Shown here: one piece after another, positions 51,831 to 61,953 of the stretch | Layout: each line of letters begins with the position of its first letter | Position numbering within the stretch: the stretch's first letter is position 1 | Assembly (NCBI GenBank): GCA_022841565.1 | Contig: JALHRH010000001.1 | Location: forward strand, 1-64,000 | Reading direction: 5' to 3' | DNA: 64,000 nt | Source of the DNA: Mycobacterium sp. | Lineage (GTDB): Bacteria; Actinomycetota; Actinomycetes; Mycobacteriales; Mycobacteriaceae | Notes under the pieces: generated by a model | Told to the model about the DNA's origin: nothing | What the model saw: the letters and a program-made list of their open reading frames with translations, nothing else | Databases searched by the model: none | Translations under genes and position numbers: made by a program

Positions 51831-53907
51831 CCTCTTTCCTTTCGGTTTTTGAGTGGGTCAGGACAGCGGGCCACCAGATGCTGTCGCCGGCAAGGGCGAA
51901 CAGCGCGGGAATCACCAGGGTGCGCACGACGAAGGTGTCGAGCAGGATGCCCAGGCCCACGATGATGCCCAGTTGGGTCATGACAACCAGCGGCAGTACG
52001 CCAAGGACGCAAAAGACCGCGGCCAGAACGATTCCCGCGCTGGTGATGACACCCCCGGTGGCTGAGACTGCGCGGACCATGCCGTTTCGCGCGCCATGAT
52101 CTACGGCCTCCTCGCGCGCACGGGTGACCAAGAAGATGGTGTAGTCCACCCCGAGTGCGGCGAGAAAGAGGAAAGCGTACAGAGGTGCGATATTGTCCAG
52201 CGCCGGGAATCCGAAAATGTGGATGCTGGCCCAACCGCCGAGGCCGAGCGCGGCCAGTGCGCCCAGAATCGTTGCCGCCAATAGCGTCGGCGGCGCCAGC
52301 GCCGACCGCAGCAGCGCGAAGAGAACGAGCAGGATCACCAGCAGGATCGCCGGAATGAGCAACACCCGGTCGTGCACGGCGGCGTCTCGCACGTCCAGCG
52401 CCTGTGCATCCGGCCCGCCGACCAGCGCGCCGGGGGTGACCGCCTTTGTCGAATGCCGCAGTGCCGCAACGGTAGTGAACGCCTGTGGTGAAGATGGCGG
52501 CGCGTCGGTCACCACCGACCACCTTGTCAACCCGCTCGTGGAACTGCCGGAGGGGTTTGCCGATAGGACGCCGGGGGTGCTGATGATGGCCTGCTGAACT
52601 TGTGGCGCCTTCGCGGCCGGGGCGATCACCTCGGTGGGGCTGGCCAACCCGGCCGGAAAGTGTTGGGCCACGATGTTATACCCGGTCACCGAATCTGCCT
52701 TGACGCGGAACTGTTCCGTCTGGGTCAGGCCGATGGGGGTGGCCAGCAGGCCGGTGGCCAGCGCCGCCAGCAGCACAATGGTGACCGAGGCGAACAGGAT
52801 CGGACGACGCGCCACCGATTCGGCGACACGATGCCAGATGCCGGGATCTGATGCCGCGTGGTGTGATCCGTGGGGTCGTGGGATGAACGGCCAAAACAGC
52901 CGCCGTCCGCACACCGCCAGCAGCGGTGGGAGCAGCACCAGCACCGAGAACGCGGCGACCAACAAGCCGCAAGCGGCAAGTGCCCCCAGGCTGCGGGTGC
53001 TCGGGGTCGACGCGAAGATCAAGGTGAGCAGCGCCAGCACCACGGTCGCGTTGCTGGCCACGATCGCCGGTCCCGCCATCCGGACCGCTCGCCGCAACGC
53101 GTCCCGATGATCACGATGGCGCCGAAGTTCTTGTCGGTAGCGCGAAATCAGCAGCAACGCGTAATTGGTGCCGGCACCGAACACCAACACGCTGGTAATA
53201 CCGGAGGTGGACCCGTCGAAACTCAAACCGGTCAGCGACGCCGCCGCGACCCCGACGGCGCTGGCCAACCGGTCGGCGAATGCGATGACCAGCAGCGGCA
53301 CCAGCCACAGCACGGGCGAACGGTAGGTGACAATCAGCAGCAGGGCCACCACCGAGGCGGTCACGGCGAGAAGGGTGATGTTGGCGTTGCTGAATGCGCC
53401 GGCGATGTCCGCGGCAAAGGCCGGCCCGCCGGTGACGTGTGCCCTCATTCCGGCGGGTAAGCCGTCGTTGGCGGCGACGCGCAGCGCCGCGACGGTGTCG
53501 CTGAGATCCAACCCGGACAAGTCAGCCTTGATCGGCAACACCCCGATCGCCGCTTTTTGGTCGGCCGACACCAGCACCGGCGCTAATGGCGTCGCGGAAT
53601 GTATGGTCGCCTGCATCCGGTCGCGGGCCCCTTCGCAGGCCCGTTTGAGAGCATCCGGGGAGGCGGCGGCACTGTTGACCACCACGATCAGCGGCACCCG
53701 GTCACCACCGGGAAACTGGTTAGACAGCTGCTGCACCTTTGCGGAATCAGACTCGGTGGGCACCTGCGACGGAGCCTGCCCCGCTGCGGCATTCCCACCT
53801 ACCAGCACCATGAAACCGGCTGCCACCACAAAGACGCCTACGGCGAGCAGCCACGAGCGCGGTCTTGTCACCGCTGCCGCGAATCCCTCCCACACGCTAC
53901 TAAGCAT
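51823..53907 (-). CDS. MMPL family transporter
   Basis: TM-rich; VFGAGTNYALLLISRYRQELR, LAALGVDYTIFLVTRAREE. Start placed at MLSSVWEG because the longer start overlaps the operator. Confidence 0.92.
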   Translation of the reverse strand: MLSSVWEGFAAAVTRPRSWLLAVGVFVVAAGFMVLVGGNAAAGQAPSQVPTESDSAKVQQLSNQFPGGDRVPLIVVVNSAAASPDALKRACEGARDRMQATIHSATPLAPVLVSADQKAAIGVLPIKADLSGLDLSDTVAALRVAANDGLPAGMRAHVTGGPAFAADIAGAFSNANITLLAVTASVVALLLIVTYRSPVLWLVPLLVIAFADRLASAVGVAAASLTGLSFDGSTSGITSVLVFGAGTNYALLLISRYRQELRRHRDHRDALRRAVRMAGPAIVASNATVVLALLTLIFASTPSTRSLGALAACGLLVAAFSVLVLLPPLLAVCGRRLFWPFIPRPHGSHHAASDPGIWHRVAESVARRPILFASVTIVLLAALATGLLATPIGLTQTEQFRVKADSVTGYNIVAQHFPAGLASPTEVIAPAAKAPQVQQAIISTPGVLSANPSGSSTSGLTRWSVVTDAPPSSPQAFTTVAALRHSTKAVTPGALVGGPDAQALDVRDAAVHDRVLLIPAILLVILLVLFALLRSALAPPTLLAATILGALAALGLGGWASIHIFGFPALDNIAPLYAFLFLAALGVDYTIFLVTRAREEAVDHGARNGMVRAVSATGGVITSAGIVLAAVFCVLGVLPLVVMTQLGIIVGLGILLDTFVVRTLVIPALFALAGDSIWWPAVLTHSKTERKEDE

Positions 53908-53922
53908 TTCAGTAACTGAAAT
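53906..53922. promoter_or_regulatory. candidate MarR operator
   Basis: ATTTCAGT-a-ACTGAAAT perfect repeat with an extra half-site actgaaat at 53931-53938. Confidence 0.65.
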
Positions 53923-53955
53923 ATTAATCAACTGAAATTAGAGCCGAAAACGGAT

Positions 53956-54465
53956 ATGCTGCTCCTCGGTATGCAACCCGACGAGCAGGCGTCCCAGCGG
54001 GCCGCACTGGAAGCGCAGATCGCTGCTGATCTGCGGGAGTTGTCGTCTGAGTCCGATCAGATCGGCCGGATCTTCGCAGTCTCCCATGATGTGAGGCCGA
54101 CCGACTTCCGCGCCCTTTTGCATATCATGGTGGCCGAAACTGCCGGTCAGCCCATGACTTCCGGCGACCTCAGCCAGCGCATGGGCCTGTCTGGTGCGGC
54201 GATCACGTATCTGGTTGATCGGCTGATCGATTCCGGTCACATCCGTCGCGACTCCCATCCCGCCGATCGGCGCAAGGTGATCCTGCGCCACGCGGAGCCC
54301 GGCATGAACACCGCGCGACTGTTCTTCACTCCGCTCGGAGAGCACACCCATGCCGCGATGGCCGATCTCCCCGACACCGATCTCGCCGCTGCCCATCGAG
54401 TATTCGATGCGCTGCTGGCCGCGATGCGCCAGTTTCAGACTGAACTGGGCGCCACCGATTCCTGA
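53956..54465 (+). CDS. MarR family transcriptional regulator
   Basis: wHTH FRALLHIMVAETAGQPMTSGDLSQRMGLSGAAITYLVDRLIDSGHIRRDSHPADRRKVIL. Confidence 0.9.
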   Translation: MLLLGMQPDEQASQRAALEAQIAADLRELSSESDQIGRIFAVSHDVRPTDFRALLHIMVAETAGQPMTSGDLSQRMGLSGAAITYLVDRLIDSGHIRRDSHPADRRKVILRHAEPGMNTARLFFTPLGEHTHAAMADLPDTDLAAAHRVFDALLAAMRQFQTELGATDS

Positions 54466-56693
54466 AACGGCTGGGGTAGTGCACGTTCGGGTGTAGGGGT
54501 GAACATCCGTTGGTGCCAAGCTGCCAGTGTTTTTGGCGCCCACCAGTTGAGTCGGCCGAGGACATGCATGAACGCGGGGACCAGCATCATGCGGATCACA
54601 GTGGCATCCATCAGGATCGCTATCGTCAGCCCCACGGCGAACATCCGCATGAATGACACGCCCGCGGACATGAGGGCGGCGAACGAGATCGACATCAGCA
54701 AGGCGGCGGCCGTCACCACTCGACCGGTTCGGGCAATACCCAGGGCGACGCTTTCGTCGTTGTCGGCGTGGGTTTGTGGCGAAGCAAGCCAGTACTCGCG
54801 GATACGGGATAGCAAGAAGACTTCGTAATCCATCGACAATCCGAATGCGATACAGAACATCAGCACGGGAACGTTCACCGCCAATGTTCCGGTTGCAGTG
54901 GTACCCGCCGCACCCAGGTGCCCGTCCTGAAAGATCCACACCAACGCACCGAACGTCGCAGTCAACGACAGCATGTTGAGCAACACCGCCTTGATCGGTA
55001 GCACCACGCTGCCGGACAGCAGGAACAGCAGCACCAGCATGACGACCGCGATGAAGCCCAACACCACTGGTAACCGGGACGTGATGCCTTCTACGCAGTC
55101 GCGATTCGTCGCAGCCATACCGGTGATCAGGGTCTCCCGGTCCGCGGGAAGCGCGATCTGGTGGACGCGGGCCAATTGCGTCTCGGATGCCTGCGTATAC
55201 AGCGGTGCGGTGCTGTCGAGCGTGAGAAACGCGGCGCCGTCGGCCATTCCGGTCGGCGCGGACGGAGGCCCCTTGAGCTGACCCGCGACGAACGTGCCGG
55301 TTGGTGACGAGACCGCCGACACGTCTGGCACTCGGGACAGTTCTGCGGCGTAGGTGTCGAGATCTGAGCGGCTCAGTCCGGTGGTGTCGGGAACCACGAT
55401 CTTGACTCGTGTCGCCGAGTTGGAGGGAAAGTCCGCGCGGATCCGTTCGTTGGCCAGTCGCGCCGACGACGCGGCGGGTAGCACACGGTCGTCGGCGTAC
55501 CCCCATTTCACCCCGAGGAAAGGGGTGCCCAGCGCAAGTAGCAGCACCACCAGCGCCAGCCCCAACGGGACCGCATGTCCGATCACGAATTTGGCCATTC
55601 GATACCAGAAGGTCTGCTCGATCGACCGTGTGGATGGTTCAGGGCGACGCAGTATGCGCCGACCCAGGCGCCTTACGTCGAACGCGTCGAGCCGGTTGCC
55701 GAACAACACCAGCGCTGCCGGCGTCACCGACACCGCCGCAGCGGCAGCGAACGCGACCACTGCGATGCCGGCATAGGCGAACGACTTGAGGAAGTACATC
55801 GGGAAGAAGACCATCCCCAGCAGCGCGAGGGCCACTGTCATCGCCGAGAAAAGTACGGTGCGACCCGCGGTGGTCATCGTCCGCACCACCGCCTCCCGAT
55901 GCGGTACTCCATCGGCCACCTCGTCGCGGTAGCGGCTGATGATCAACAGGGTGTAGTCGATGGCCAACGCGAATCCCAGTGCCACCGCGACGTTTAGCGC
56001 AAAGATCGACACATCGGTGACCAAGGCGATCGCCCGTAGCGCGGCGAGTGAGCCCAGGATCGCGAACCCGCCCACTGCGACCGGGAGCGCGGCTGCCAGG
56101 ACGCCGCCGAAGACCCAGACCAGGGCTAAGAAACTCAGCGGTATAGCGATGACTTCCATTCGCAACAGGTCGTTTTCGGTCTGCCGGTTGATCTCGGCAT
56201 AGACCATCGCCGACCCGCCGGCGTGCACTGTGACGCCATCTCGGTCACCGGCGAACCGGTCCGCCAGTGTTTGGGCGTTTTTGGCCGCGGTGTTCTCGTC
56301 GCCCTGGAGCGTGGCGATGATCATGGCCGATTTGCCGTCGTCGCTGATCGTGCCCGGGGCGGGTTGTGGCTGCCACGGTGAGGCCACCTGATAAACGAAC
56401 GGTGAGTCGGAAAGATGTCGCGTGATGTCGGCGCCGACGACGCGTGCGGCGCCGCCGTTTACCCCGACTGGGGAGCTGACGAGCAGCACCAGCTCCATGT
56501 CGCCTTGGTGGAACCGGTCGGCGAGCAGCGCCGAGGCGCGGGCGGATTCTGAGGTGGGATCGAGAAATCCGCCCCCGGACAGACTGCTGGCGGCCGGGAT
56601 GCCGAAGACTGCGGCCGCGATCATCACCAGGACAGCGCCGGCTATTACCCGTCGCGGCGCGGCGACGGAGATTCGGGAAATTGCCGCCAACAT
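54435..56693 (-). CDS. MMPL family transporter
   Basis: LGFALAIDYTLLIISRYRDEV, IAFGLSMDYEVFLLSRIREYW. Confidence 0.92.
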   Translation of the reverse strand: MLAAISRISVAAPRRVIAGAVLVMIAAAVFGIPAASSLSGGGFLDPTSESARASALLADRFHQGDMELVLLVSSPVGVNGGAARVVGADITRHLSDSPFVYQVASPWQPQPAPGTISDDGKSAMIIATLQGDENTAAKNAQTLADRFAGDRDGVTVHAGGSAMVYAEINRQTENDLLRMEVIAIPLSFLALVWVFGGVLAAALPVAVGGFAILGSLAALRAIALVTDVSIFALNVAVALGFALAIDYTLLIISRYRDEVADGVPHREAVVRTMTTAGRTVLFSAMTVALALLGMVFFPMYFLKSFAYAGIAVVAFAAAAAVSVTPAALVLFGNRLDAFDVRRLGRRILRRPEPSTRSIEQTFWYRMAKFVIGHAVPLGLALVVLLLALGTPFLGVKWGYADDRVLPAASSARLANERIRADFPSNSATRVKIVVPDTTGLSRSDLDTYAAELSRVPDVSAVSSPTGTFVAGQLKGPPSAPTGMADGAAFLTLDSTAPLYTQASETQLARVHQIALPADRETLITGMAATNRDCVEGITSRLPVVLGFIAVVMLVLLFLLSGSVVLPIKAVLLNMLSLTATFGALVWIFQDGHLGAAGTTATGTLAVNVPVLMFCIAFGLSMDYEVFLLSRIREYWLASPQTHADNDESVALGIARTGRVVTAAALLMSISFAALMSAGVSFMRMFAVGLTIAILMDATVIRMMLVPAFMHVLGRLNWWAPKTLAAWHQRMFTPTPERALPQPFQESVAPSSV

Positions 56694-56735
56694 GTTCCGT
56701 CCTCCCGAGGAAGGTTCCCCAACAGCGACCACGAC

Positions 56736-56759
56736 GATTAAGTTTATTAAACATTAATC
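56736..56759. promoter_or_regulatory. candidate MarR operator upstream of second MMPL
   Basis: Nested palindrome GATTAA-GTTTAtTAAAC-a-TTAATC in an AT-rich island. Confidence 0.5.
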
Positions 56760-56839
56760 TAATGAAGTGGTACTGGCTAGGCGGCGGCCGGAACAACATG
56801 GCCGTTCACGCTTGAACGACAACGAGGTTGCCGCGTCGA

Positions 56840-57232
56840 TCACATGCCGAACTTCAGCGCTCGCACCAGACCTTCGGGATCTTCGACGGTCACGGTCAGC
56901 GCCGAGTGGTCCCGAAATCCGATGACTTTGCGGATCCGCGGATCGAAATGGATGCAAACACCGGCATGCGTGTTGGTGCCGAAGGTCAGCCCGTCATCAG
57001 CCATCGACAATCGCGGCCCGATAGCGGTCCACCACCGGTAGGGGCCCGTGACATGTGCGTCCACCACGTCGGACAACGGCGCTTCGGCACGAAACGGCCC
57101 ATAGCGGGCGACGAAGCGGCCGTCTGCCAGTGTCACGCCCTGATCGCCGGGCCAGCGGAAGGGCAGCCACAACGGGGCCAGGCGCCGGTCATAGCGATAG
57201 GGGAAGTAGCGACTCGGCTTGTCGGGTGTCAT
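56840..57232 (-). CDS. conserved hypothetical protein
   Basis: 130-aa ORF with coherent low-complexity-free sequence; no family named. Confidence 0.55.
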   Translation of the reverse strand: MTPDKPSRYFPYRYDRRLAPLWLPFRWPGDQGVTLADGRFVARYGPFRAEAPLSDVVDAHVTGPYRWWTAIGPRLSMADDGLTFGTNTHAGVCIHFDPRIRKVIGFRDHSALTVTVEDPEGLVRALKFGM

Positions 57233-57246
57233 CGAACCCTCGTGTG

Positions 57247-57714
57247 CTATCGCGCCAGGCTTGGAACCTGGCGCCGGCTAGCAAGCGCATCCTCAATCAG
57301 CTGTAAAGCTTCCGGCACGGATCTGACCAGTGGTAGCCCGTGATCCTTCAGCACTCGAAGGAGCGGGCGTAGCGCGACACCGCGGACGACATTGCAGTAC
57401 AAGCCGGCGGCTCGATGCTGATAGGTCAGGGCAAGCACCTGCCGGAATCCTTCGATACCCAGAAAATCGAGATGGCTGAGATCGATGATCAAAGGCGTCC
57501 GCGCCTTGGTGAATCGTCGGATTTCCGCAGCTACCTGTTCGGCGTTGGACGCGTCGATGCAACCGTCGATGCGTACGACGGTTGCCAGGCTGCGTGCGTA
57601 TGCGAACAACTGTGCCCCATCGCAATTCACGACATAGCGGTATCGGGGGCGTCTCTGGTCGGGCGAATCTACCGCGTGCATAAGCATGGCCTCACGGATT
57701 GTGGCGAAACACAT
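57247..57714 (-). CDS. STAS-domain protein (anti-anti-sigma-like)
   Basis: VVRIDGCIDASNAEQVAAEIRRFTKARTPLIIDLSHLDFLGIEGFRQVLAL. Confidence 0.8.
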   Translation of the reverse strand: MCFATIREAMLMHAVDSPDQRRPRYRYVVNCDGAQLFAYARSLATVVRIDGCIDASNAEQVAAEIRRFTKARTPLIIDLSHLDFLGIEGFRQVLALTYQHRAAGLYCNVVRGVALRPLLRVLKDHGLPLVRSVPEALQLIEDALASRRQVPSLAR

Positions 57715-57873
57715 TGAACCAAGGTTCCCAGAGCTTCAAGGACGGTAGCTGCTAACTCAACTGAGAACTAGCCTAGCCGTAATCGGCGCGCGGTGCCGGC
57801 CAGTGATCACCACCACGATGACCGATGGTCAGCGAACGGGTGGCGACCTGTGAATAACAAGACCTTAACTGAT

Positions 57874-57893
57874 TTAACCTTTCAGTAGGTTAA
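57874..57893. promoter_or_regulatory. candidate MarR operator upstream of the SOUL-fni-GT gene set
   Basis: TTAACCT-ttcagt-AGGTTAA perfect 7-bp arms; contains TTTCAGTA as in the 53906 site. Confidence 0.5.
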
Positions 57894-58048
57894 CAAGTTG
57901 CGGTGATGACGGCTATGCTGAACCTGCCGAGCCGTTCGTCCTGACGGTGTCTCACCAATGATGGCGGGGTATGCACCGGACGTACGGGCTCGGTTGTGGG
58001 CGCCGAAAAATCGCGACACGATGGGATCGATGAGGAGAAGAGGCGACC

Positions 58049-58645
58049 TTGGTCAAATCGATTGGCGCAGTCTTGCGGCAGTTTGTTGAAGCGGCCGGCA
58101 TGGTGGTCGGCTACCGCGGCAGCATCGAGGAACCCGCACACCGCACCGAAAAACTGACGCGCGATGTGGAGATTCGACACTACGGTGATCGGATCGCAGC
58201 TCAGACCACCGTGGTTGCGGATGAGGAGTCGGCGCGAAACGTCGGCTTTCGTCGGCTTGCACGCTATATCTTCGGCGGCAACAACAATCGCGAGAAAGTC
58301 GCGATGACGGCGCCGGTGGCCCAGGAATCCCGCCGCAAGGGCGAATGGGTGATCCAGTTCTTCATGCCGGCTCACATGACCATGGACACCCTGCCCACAC
58401 CCGACGACGGTGATGTCGAGTTGGTGACCGTGTCGCCCGCGACTATCGCGGTTCACAAGTTCACGGGCATCCCCAGTCGGCGGGCGGTTGCCTCCCACAC
58501 CAAGCAATTGATGAGCACATTGGAGGAGTTGGGATTCGAAGCCACGGACTCCCCGGCGGCATGGTTCTACGACCCGCCCTGGACCGTTCCGGCGTTGCGC
58601 CGCAACGAAATCGCCGTGCCCGTCAAACCCAGGAGCGAGGTCTGA
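58049..58645 (+). CDS. SOUL haem-binding family protein
   Basis: EVRHYGDRIAAQTTV-like EIRHYGDR, GNNNREKVAMTAPVAQE, FMPAHMTMDTLPTP. Confidence 0.92.
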   Translation: MVKSIGAVLRQFVEAAGMVVGYRGSIEEPAHRTEKLTRDVEIRHYGDRIAAQTTVVADEESARNVGFRRLARYIFGGNNNREKVAMTAPVAQESRRKGEWVIQFFMPAHMTMDTLPTPDDGDVELVTVSPATIAVHKFTGIPSRRAVASHTKQLMSTLEELGFEATDSPAAWFYDPPWTVPALRRNEIAVPVKPRSEV

Positions 58646-58672
58646 CGTGCGGACTCGTAGGGCCGAGTTCCC

Positions 58673-59719
58673 GTGATGGCGCAACGCCGCGAAATGGCGA
58701 CTCGCAAGCTCCGTCACATCGACGTGTGTAGGGACGGGGACGTCAACTATCACGGGGTGACGACGGGTCTGGAACGCTATCGTCTGCCCTACAACGCGTT
58801 GACGCAGACCAACCTGGCCGACATCGACCTATCGGTGGAGTTCCTCGGAGTCGGGTTGCGGGCGCCGGTGCTGGTGGGCGCCATGACCGGGGGTGCCGAA
58901 CTGTCGGGCACCATCAACCGGAATCTGGCTACCGCCGCTCAACGACTGGGCATCGGGATGATGCTCGGTTCGCAACGGGTGATGCTGGACAGCGCTTTGG
59001 GTGAGCAGGCCGCCCCCAGCTTCGCGGTGCGCGACCTGGCGCCCGACGTGCTGTTGGTGGGCAATATCGGGTTGTCCCAGTTCGTCAAGGACGCACTACC
59101 GGAAATCGTCCACGCGCTAGACCGGGTCGGAGCGAATGCGCTTGCGGTGCATACTAATCCGTTGCAAGAAGCGATGCAGCACAACGGCGACACCGACTTC
59201 GCCGGATCCTTGGACCGGCTGCACGACCTGACCGCGATGCTCGATTACCCGGTGCTGTTGAAGGAAGTAGGCCACGGCATCGGCGCTACCGCGGTTGCCG
59301 AACTGCTGCGGCTGACTGGAGAGCCGCCGGTGGCTGCCATTGACGTCGCGGGTGCCGGCGGCACGTCGTGGTCTCGAGTCGAGCAACTGGTCCACTATGG
59401 CGAATTGCGCTATCCGGATCTGGCCGACTGGGGGATACCGACCGCGCAGGCGCTGCTCGAGGTGCGTGCGGCACTACCGTCCATCCCGCTGGTCGCTTCG
59501 GGAGGAATCCGGACCGGGACGGACGCGGCCAAAGCGCTTGCCCTGGGCGCCGATGTGGTTGCGGTTGCCCGCCCACTACTGTCCGTCGCGATCGAGTCCG
59601 CAGATGCGGCAACGGCGTGGTTGCAAGGGTTTGTGGATGAGCTGCGCATCTGTCTGCATGGGTGCGGTGCGGTCGATCTGCCGGCGCTGCGCACGCTCGG
59701 CGCGCTACCCGTCGCCTAG
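58673..59719 (+). CDS. fni: type II isopentenyl-diphosphate delta-isomerase
   Basis: [73 protein letters not shown]. Confidence 0.95.
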   Translation: MMAQRREMATRKLRHIDVCRDGDVNYHGVTTGLERYRLPYNALTQTNLADIDLSVEFLGVGLRAPVLVGAMTGGAELSGTINRNLATAAQRLGIGMMLGSQRVMLDSALGEQAAPSFAVRDLAPDVLLVGNIGLSQFVKDALPEIVHALDRVGANALAVHTNPLQEAMQHNGDTDFAGSLDRLHDLTAMLDYPVLLKEVGHGIGATAVAELLRLTGEPPVAAIDVAGAGGTSWSRVEQLVHYGELRYPDLADWGIPTAQALLEVRAALPSIPLVASGGIRTGTDAAKALALGADVVAVARPLLSVAIESADAATAWLQGFVDELRICLHGCGAVDLPALRTLGALPVA

Positions 59720-59727
59720 GCGAGCGT

Positions 59728-61029
59728 ATGGCGGTGATTCTGGCTTACGGCTCGCCCGCACTGGGTCATCTCTACCCGATGGCTGCGCTGCTGGTGGAGT
59801 TGACCGCGCGCGGCCACCAGGTTCACCTGAGAACGATGAGCAGCGAAGTCAACACCATGCGCGCGGCCGGTGTGCATACCGAGGCCGTCGATCCCCGGAT
59901 TGAGGCCATCGTGGGGGAAGATTGGTTGGCCCACAATGCTTTAGGTGTCCTCAAGCGGTCCATCGATGTGCTCTGCCGACGGGCCGAATTCGAGGTGCAG
60001 GATTTTCGGGGCGCGATCACCTCGGTAGCGGCCGACGCGGCCATCGTCGATGCCAACTGCTGGGGCGCGATCTCCGCGGCTGACGTCGGGAAGCCGCCGT
60101 GGACGGTGTTCTCACCGTTCACGCCGTACCTGCATTCGCGGTCGGCGCCGCCTTTCGGCCCCGGCTTGCGGCCGCTGCCCGGTCTCATTGGGCGGATCCG
60201 TGACGCATCGATGCGGCCGTTCGTCAGGTACCTGTTCGATCGGCCGGTGTTGCCGAGGATCAACGCGCTTCGGGCCGGCCTGGGTGCGCCGGTGATCCAT
60301 TCGGTGGATGAGCTGATGCGTCGGGCGCCGCTGATGCTAGCGGTCGGAGGTGAGCCGTTCGAATATCCGCACCCCGATTGGGGCGATGCGGTGCACTTCC
60401 TCGGTGCGTGCTTATTCCAGCAGACCGCGGTGCCGGTTCCGGAGTGGCTGGACAAGATCGACCGGCCCATCGTGCTGGTGAGTACATCGTCGATCGCCCA
60501 GGCCGACGCGAAGTTGGGTCATGTGGCGTTGCAAGCGTTGGCCGACGAGCCGGTTCACGTCGTGGCGACCTTTCCGGCCGGTGTGCCCGCCGGCCTGCCG
60601 CAGACGGCGAACGCGACGGTGTGCCAGTTCCTGCAGCATGCTCCGGTGCTCGAACGGGCGGTGTGTGTCGTTACGCATGGCGGCATGGGAACCACCGTGA
60701 AAGCCCTGGACCGCGGCGTTCCGGTCTGCGTGGTGCCGTTCGCGCGTGACCAGGGCGAGGTCGCGCGCCGCGTAGAGATGGCCGGTTGTGGTACTCGGCT
60801 GCCACCCAAGCGACTGACACCGGCACGATTGAGGGCTGCGGTGCGCCAAGCGGCGACCATGGCCGGTGGAGCGCGCCGCGTTGCCGCCGGATTCGCCGCG
60901 ACCGGGGGTGTGGCACGCGGGGCGGATCTGATTGAGCGGCGGTTGCTTTCAGCGCCTCGGCGCGTCGGACCGAGCGGCCCCCTGACGCCGCCTGCCGGGC
61001 GACGACGAGCTCCGACCGAGTTCCGCTGA
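59728..61029 (+). CDS. GT1/MGT-type glycosyltransferase (CrtX-like?)
   Basis: GSPALGHLYPMAALLVELTARGHQVHL; C-terminal VCVVTHGGMGTTVKALDRGVPVCVVPFARDQGEVARRVE. Confidence 0.88.
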   Translation: MAVILAYGSPALGHLYPMAALLVELTARGHQVHLRTMSSEVNTMRAAGVHTEAVDPRIEAIVGEDWLAHNALGVLKRSIDVLCRRAEFEVQDFRGAITSVAADAAIVDANCWGAISAADVGKPPWTVFSPFTPYLHSRSAPPFGPGLRPLPGLIGRIRDASMRPFVRYLFDRPVLPRINALRAGLGAPVIHSVDELMRRAPLMLAVGGEPFEYPHPDWGDAVHFLGACLFQQTAVPVPEWLDKIDRPIVLVSTSSIAQADAKLGHVALQALADEPVHVVATFPAGVPAGLPQTANATVCQFLQHAPVLERAVCVVTHGGMGTTVKALDRGVPVCVVPFARDQGEVARRVEMAGCGTRLPPKRLTPARLRAAVRQAATMAGGARRVAAGFAATGGVARGADLIERRLLSAPRRVGPSGPLTPPAGRRRAPTEFR

Positions 61030-61536
61030 TTCGTCGTGCTCTGGGACGGATAGTTCGTTCTCGAAAGTCGACATTGCCTCGATCATGGCCACGAACACCC
61101 GGTGTGCAGCCAGCAAGTCTTTGTCCGGCATGTCGGCCAGGGCCGCCCTGATATGTGCTCCGAGGGGCTTGAAGAACGTGTGCGCCAAAGTCATGCCGCT
61201 GGTTTCGTAGCGCAGCAGCCACTTGCGACGGTCTTCCGGGTCCGGTTCTCGGCGGATGTGGCCGGCCTCGATCATTCGGTCGACCAGGTAGGTGATGGCC
61301 GGCGGCGAGACGTCCATGCGTTGACGTAGTTGGGCCAAGGTCAATGGTGCACCCGCAGTTTCGGCCACCATGATGTGCAGGAGGGCATGGAAATCGCTGT
61401 TGCTGACATCGTTGACGCGCGCATAGTGCCGGCCAACCCGATCCGAGCGGGCGGTTATCGCGCGAACGTCGGCCGACAGCTGCCTCTCCAGATCCGCCCG
61501 TCTCGGCGGTGGCTCACCTACGCCGCGTTTGCTCAC
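60949..61536 (-). CDS. MarR family transcriptional regulator (paralogue of 53956-54465)
   Basis: FHALLHIMVAETAGAPLTLAQLRQRMDVSPPAITYLVDRMIEAGHIRREPDPEDRRKWLL; clearly alignable with the other MarR. Confidence 0.9.
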   Translation of the reverse strand: MSKRGVGEPPPRRADLERQLSADVRAITARSDRVGRHYARVNDVSNSDFHALLHIMVAETAGAPLTLAQLRQRMDVSPPAITYLVDRMIEAGHIRREPDPEDRRKWLLRYETSGMTLAHTFFKPLGAHIRAALADMPDKDLLAAHRVFVAMIEAMSTFENELSVPEHDESAELGRSSSSPGRRRQGAARSDAPRR

Positions 61537-61599
61537 CTGCCCGCACCCTTCATCAGATACTCAGAGTACGGCGTGCTCGCCAAACTGTGCGTAAGCCGG

Positions 61600-61944
61600 T
61601 CACCCGCCCTTATTCTTGGTCGGGTCGTGACCCCAGTTCATCAACGAATAACGCCATGCCGTATCGCGGACATCGCCGCTGGGGCGTTGGGCGAGGTGCC
61701 GCTTGCCGTAGCCGGCGACCTTGCGCATGTGGGCGTAGTCATCGTCGTTCAGGTCTGCGCGCTCGGACCGCAGAATGGCAACGATATGCCGACCGCTGGC
61801 GTGCCCGGTGGACTCTTCGCCGTCGCCTCTTTGACCGACACTTCGCGACTGCTCAGTCTCAAGCCAACTCTCGAGCTCGGGCGCCGTCATGTTCACGTGT
61901 TCGTGGAAGTTCTCCCACGTAGTGTGCTCGGTGGTTGCGCCCAT
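61600..61944 (-). CDS. DUF3140-like protein
   Basis: FHEHVNMTAPELESWLETEQSRSVGQ ... ILRSERADLNDDDYAHMRKVAGYGKRHLAQRP. Confidence 0.8.
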   Translation of the reverse strand: MGATTEHTTWENFHEHVNMTAPELESWLETEQSRSVGQRGDGEESTGHASGRHIVAILRSERADLNDDDYAHMRKVAGYGKRHLAQRPSGDVRDTAWRYSLMNWGHDPTKNKGG

Positions 61945-61953
61945 CGCGGTTCC

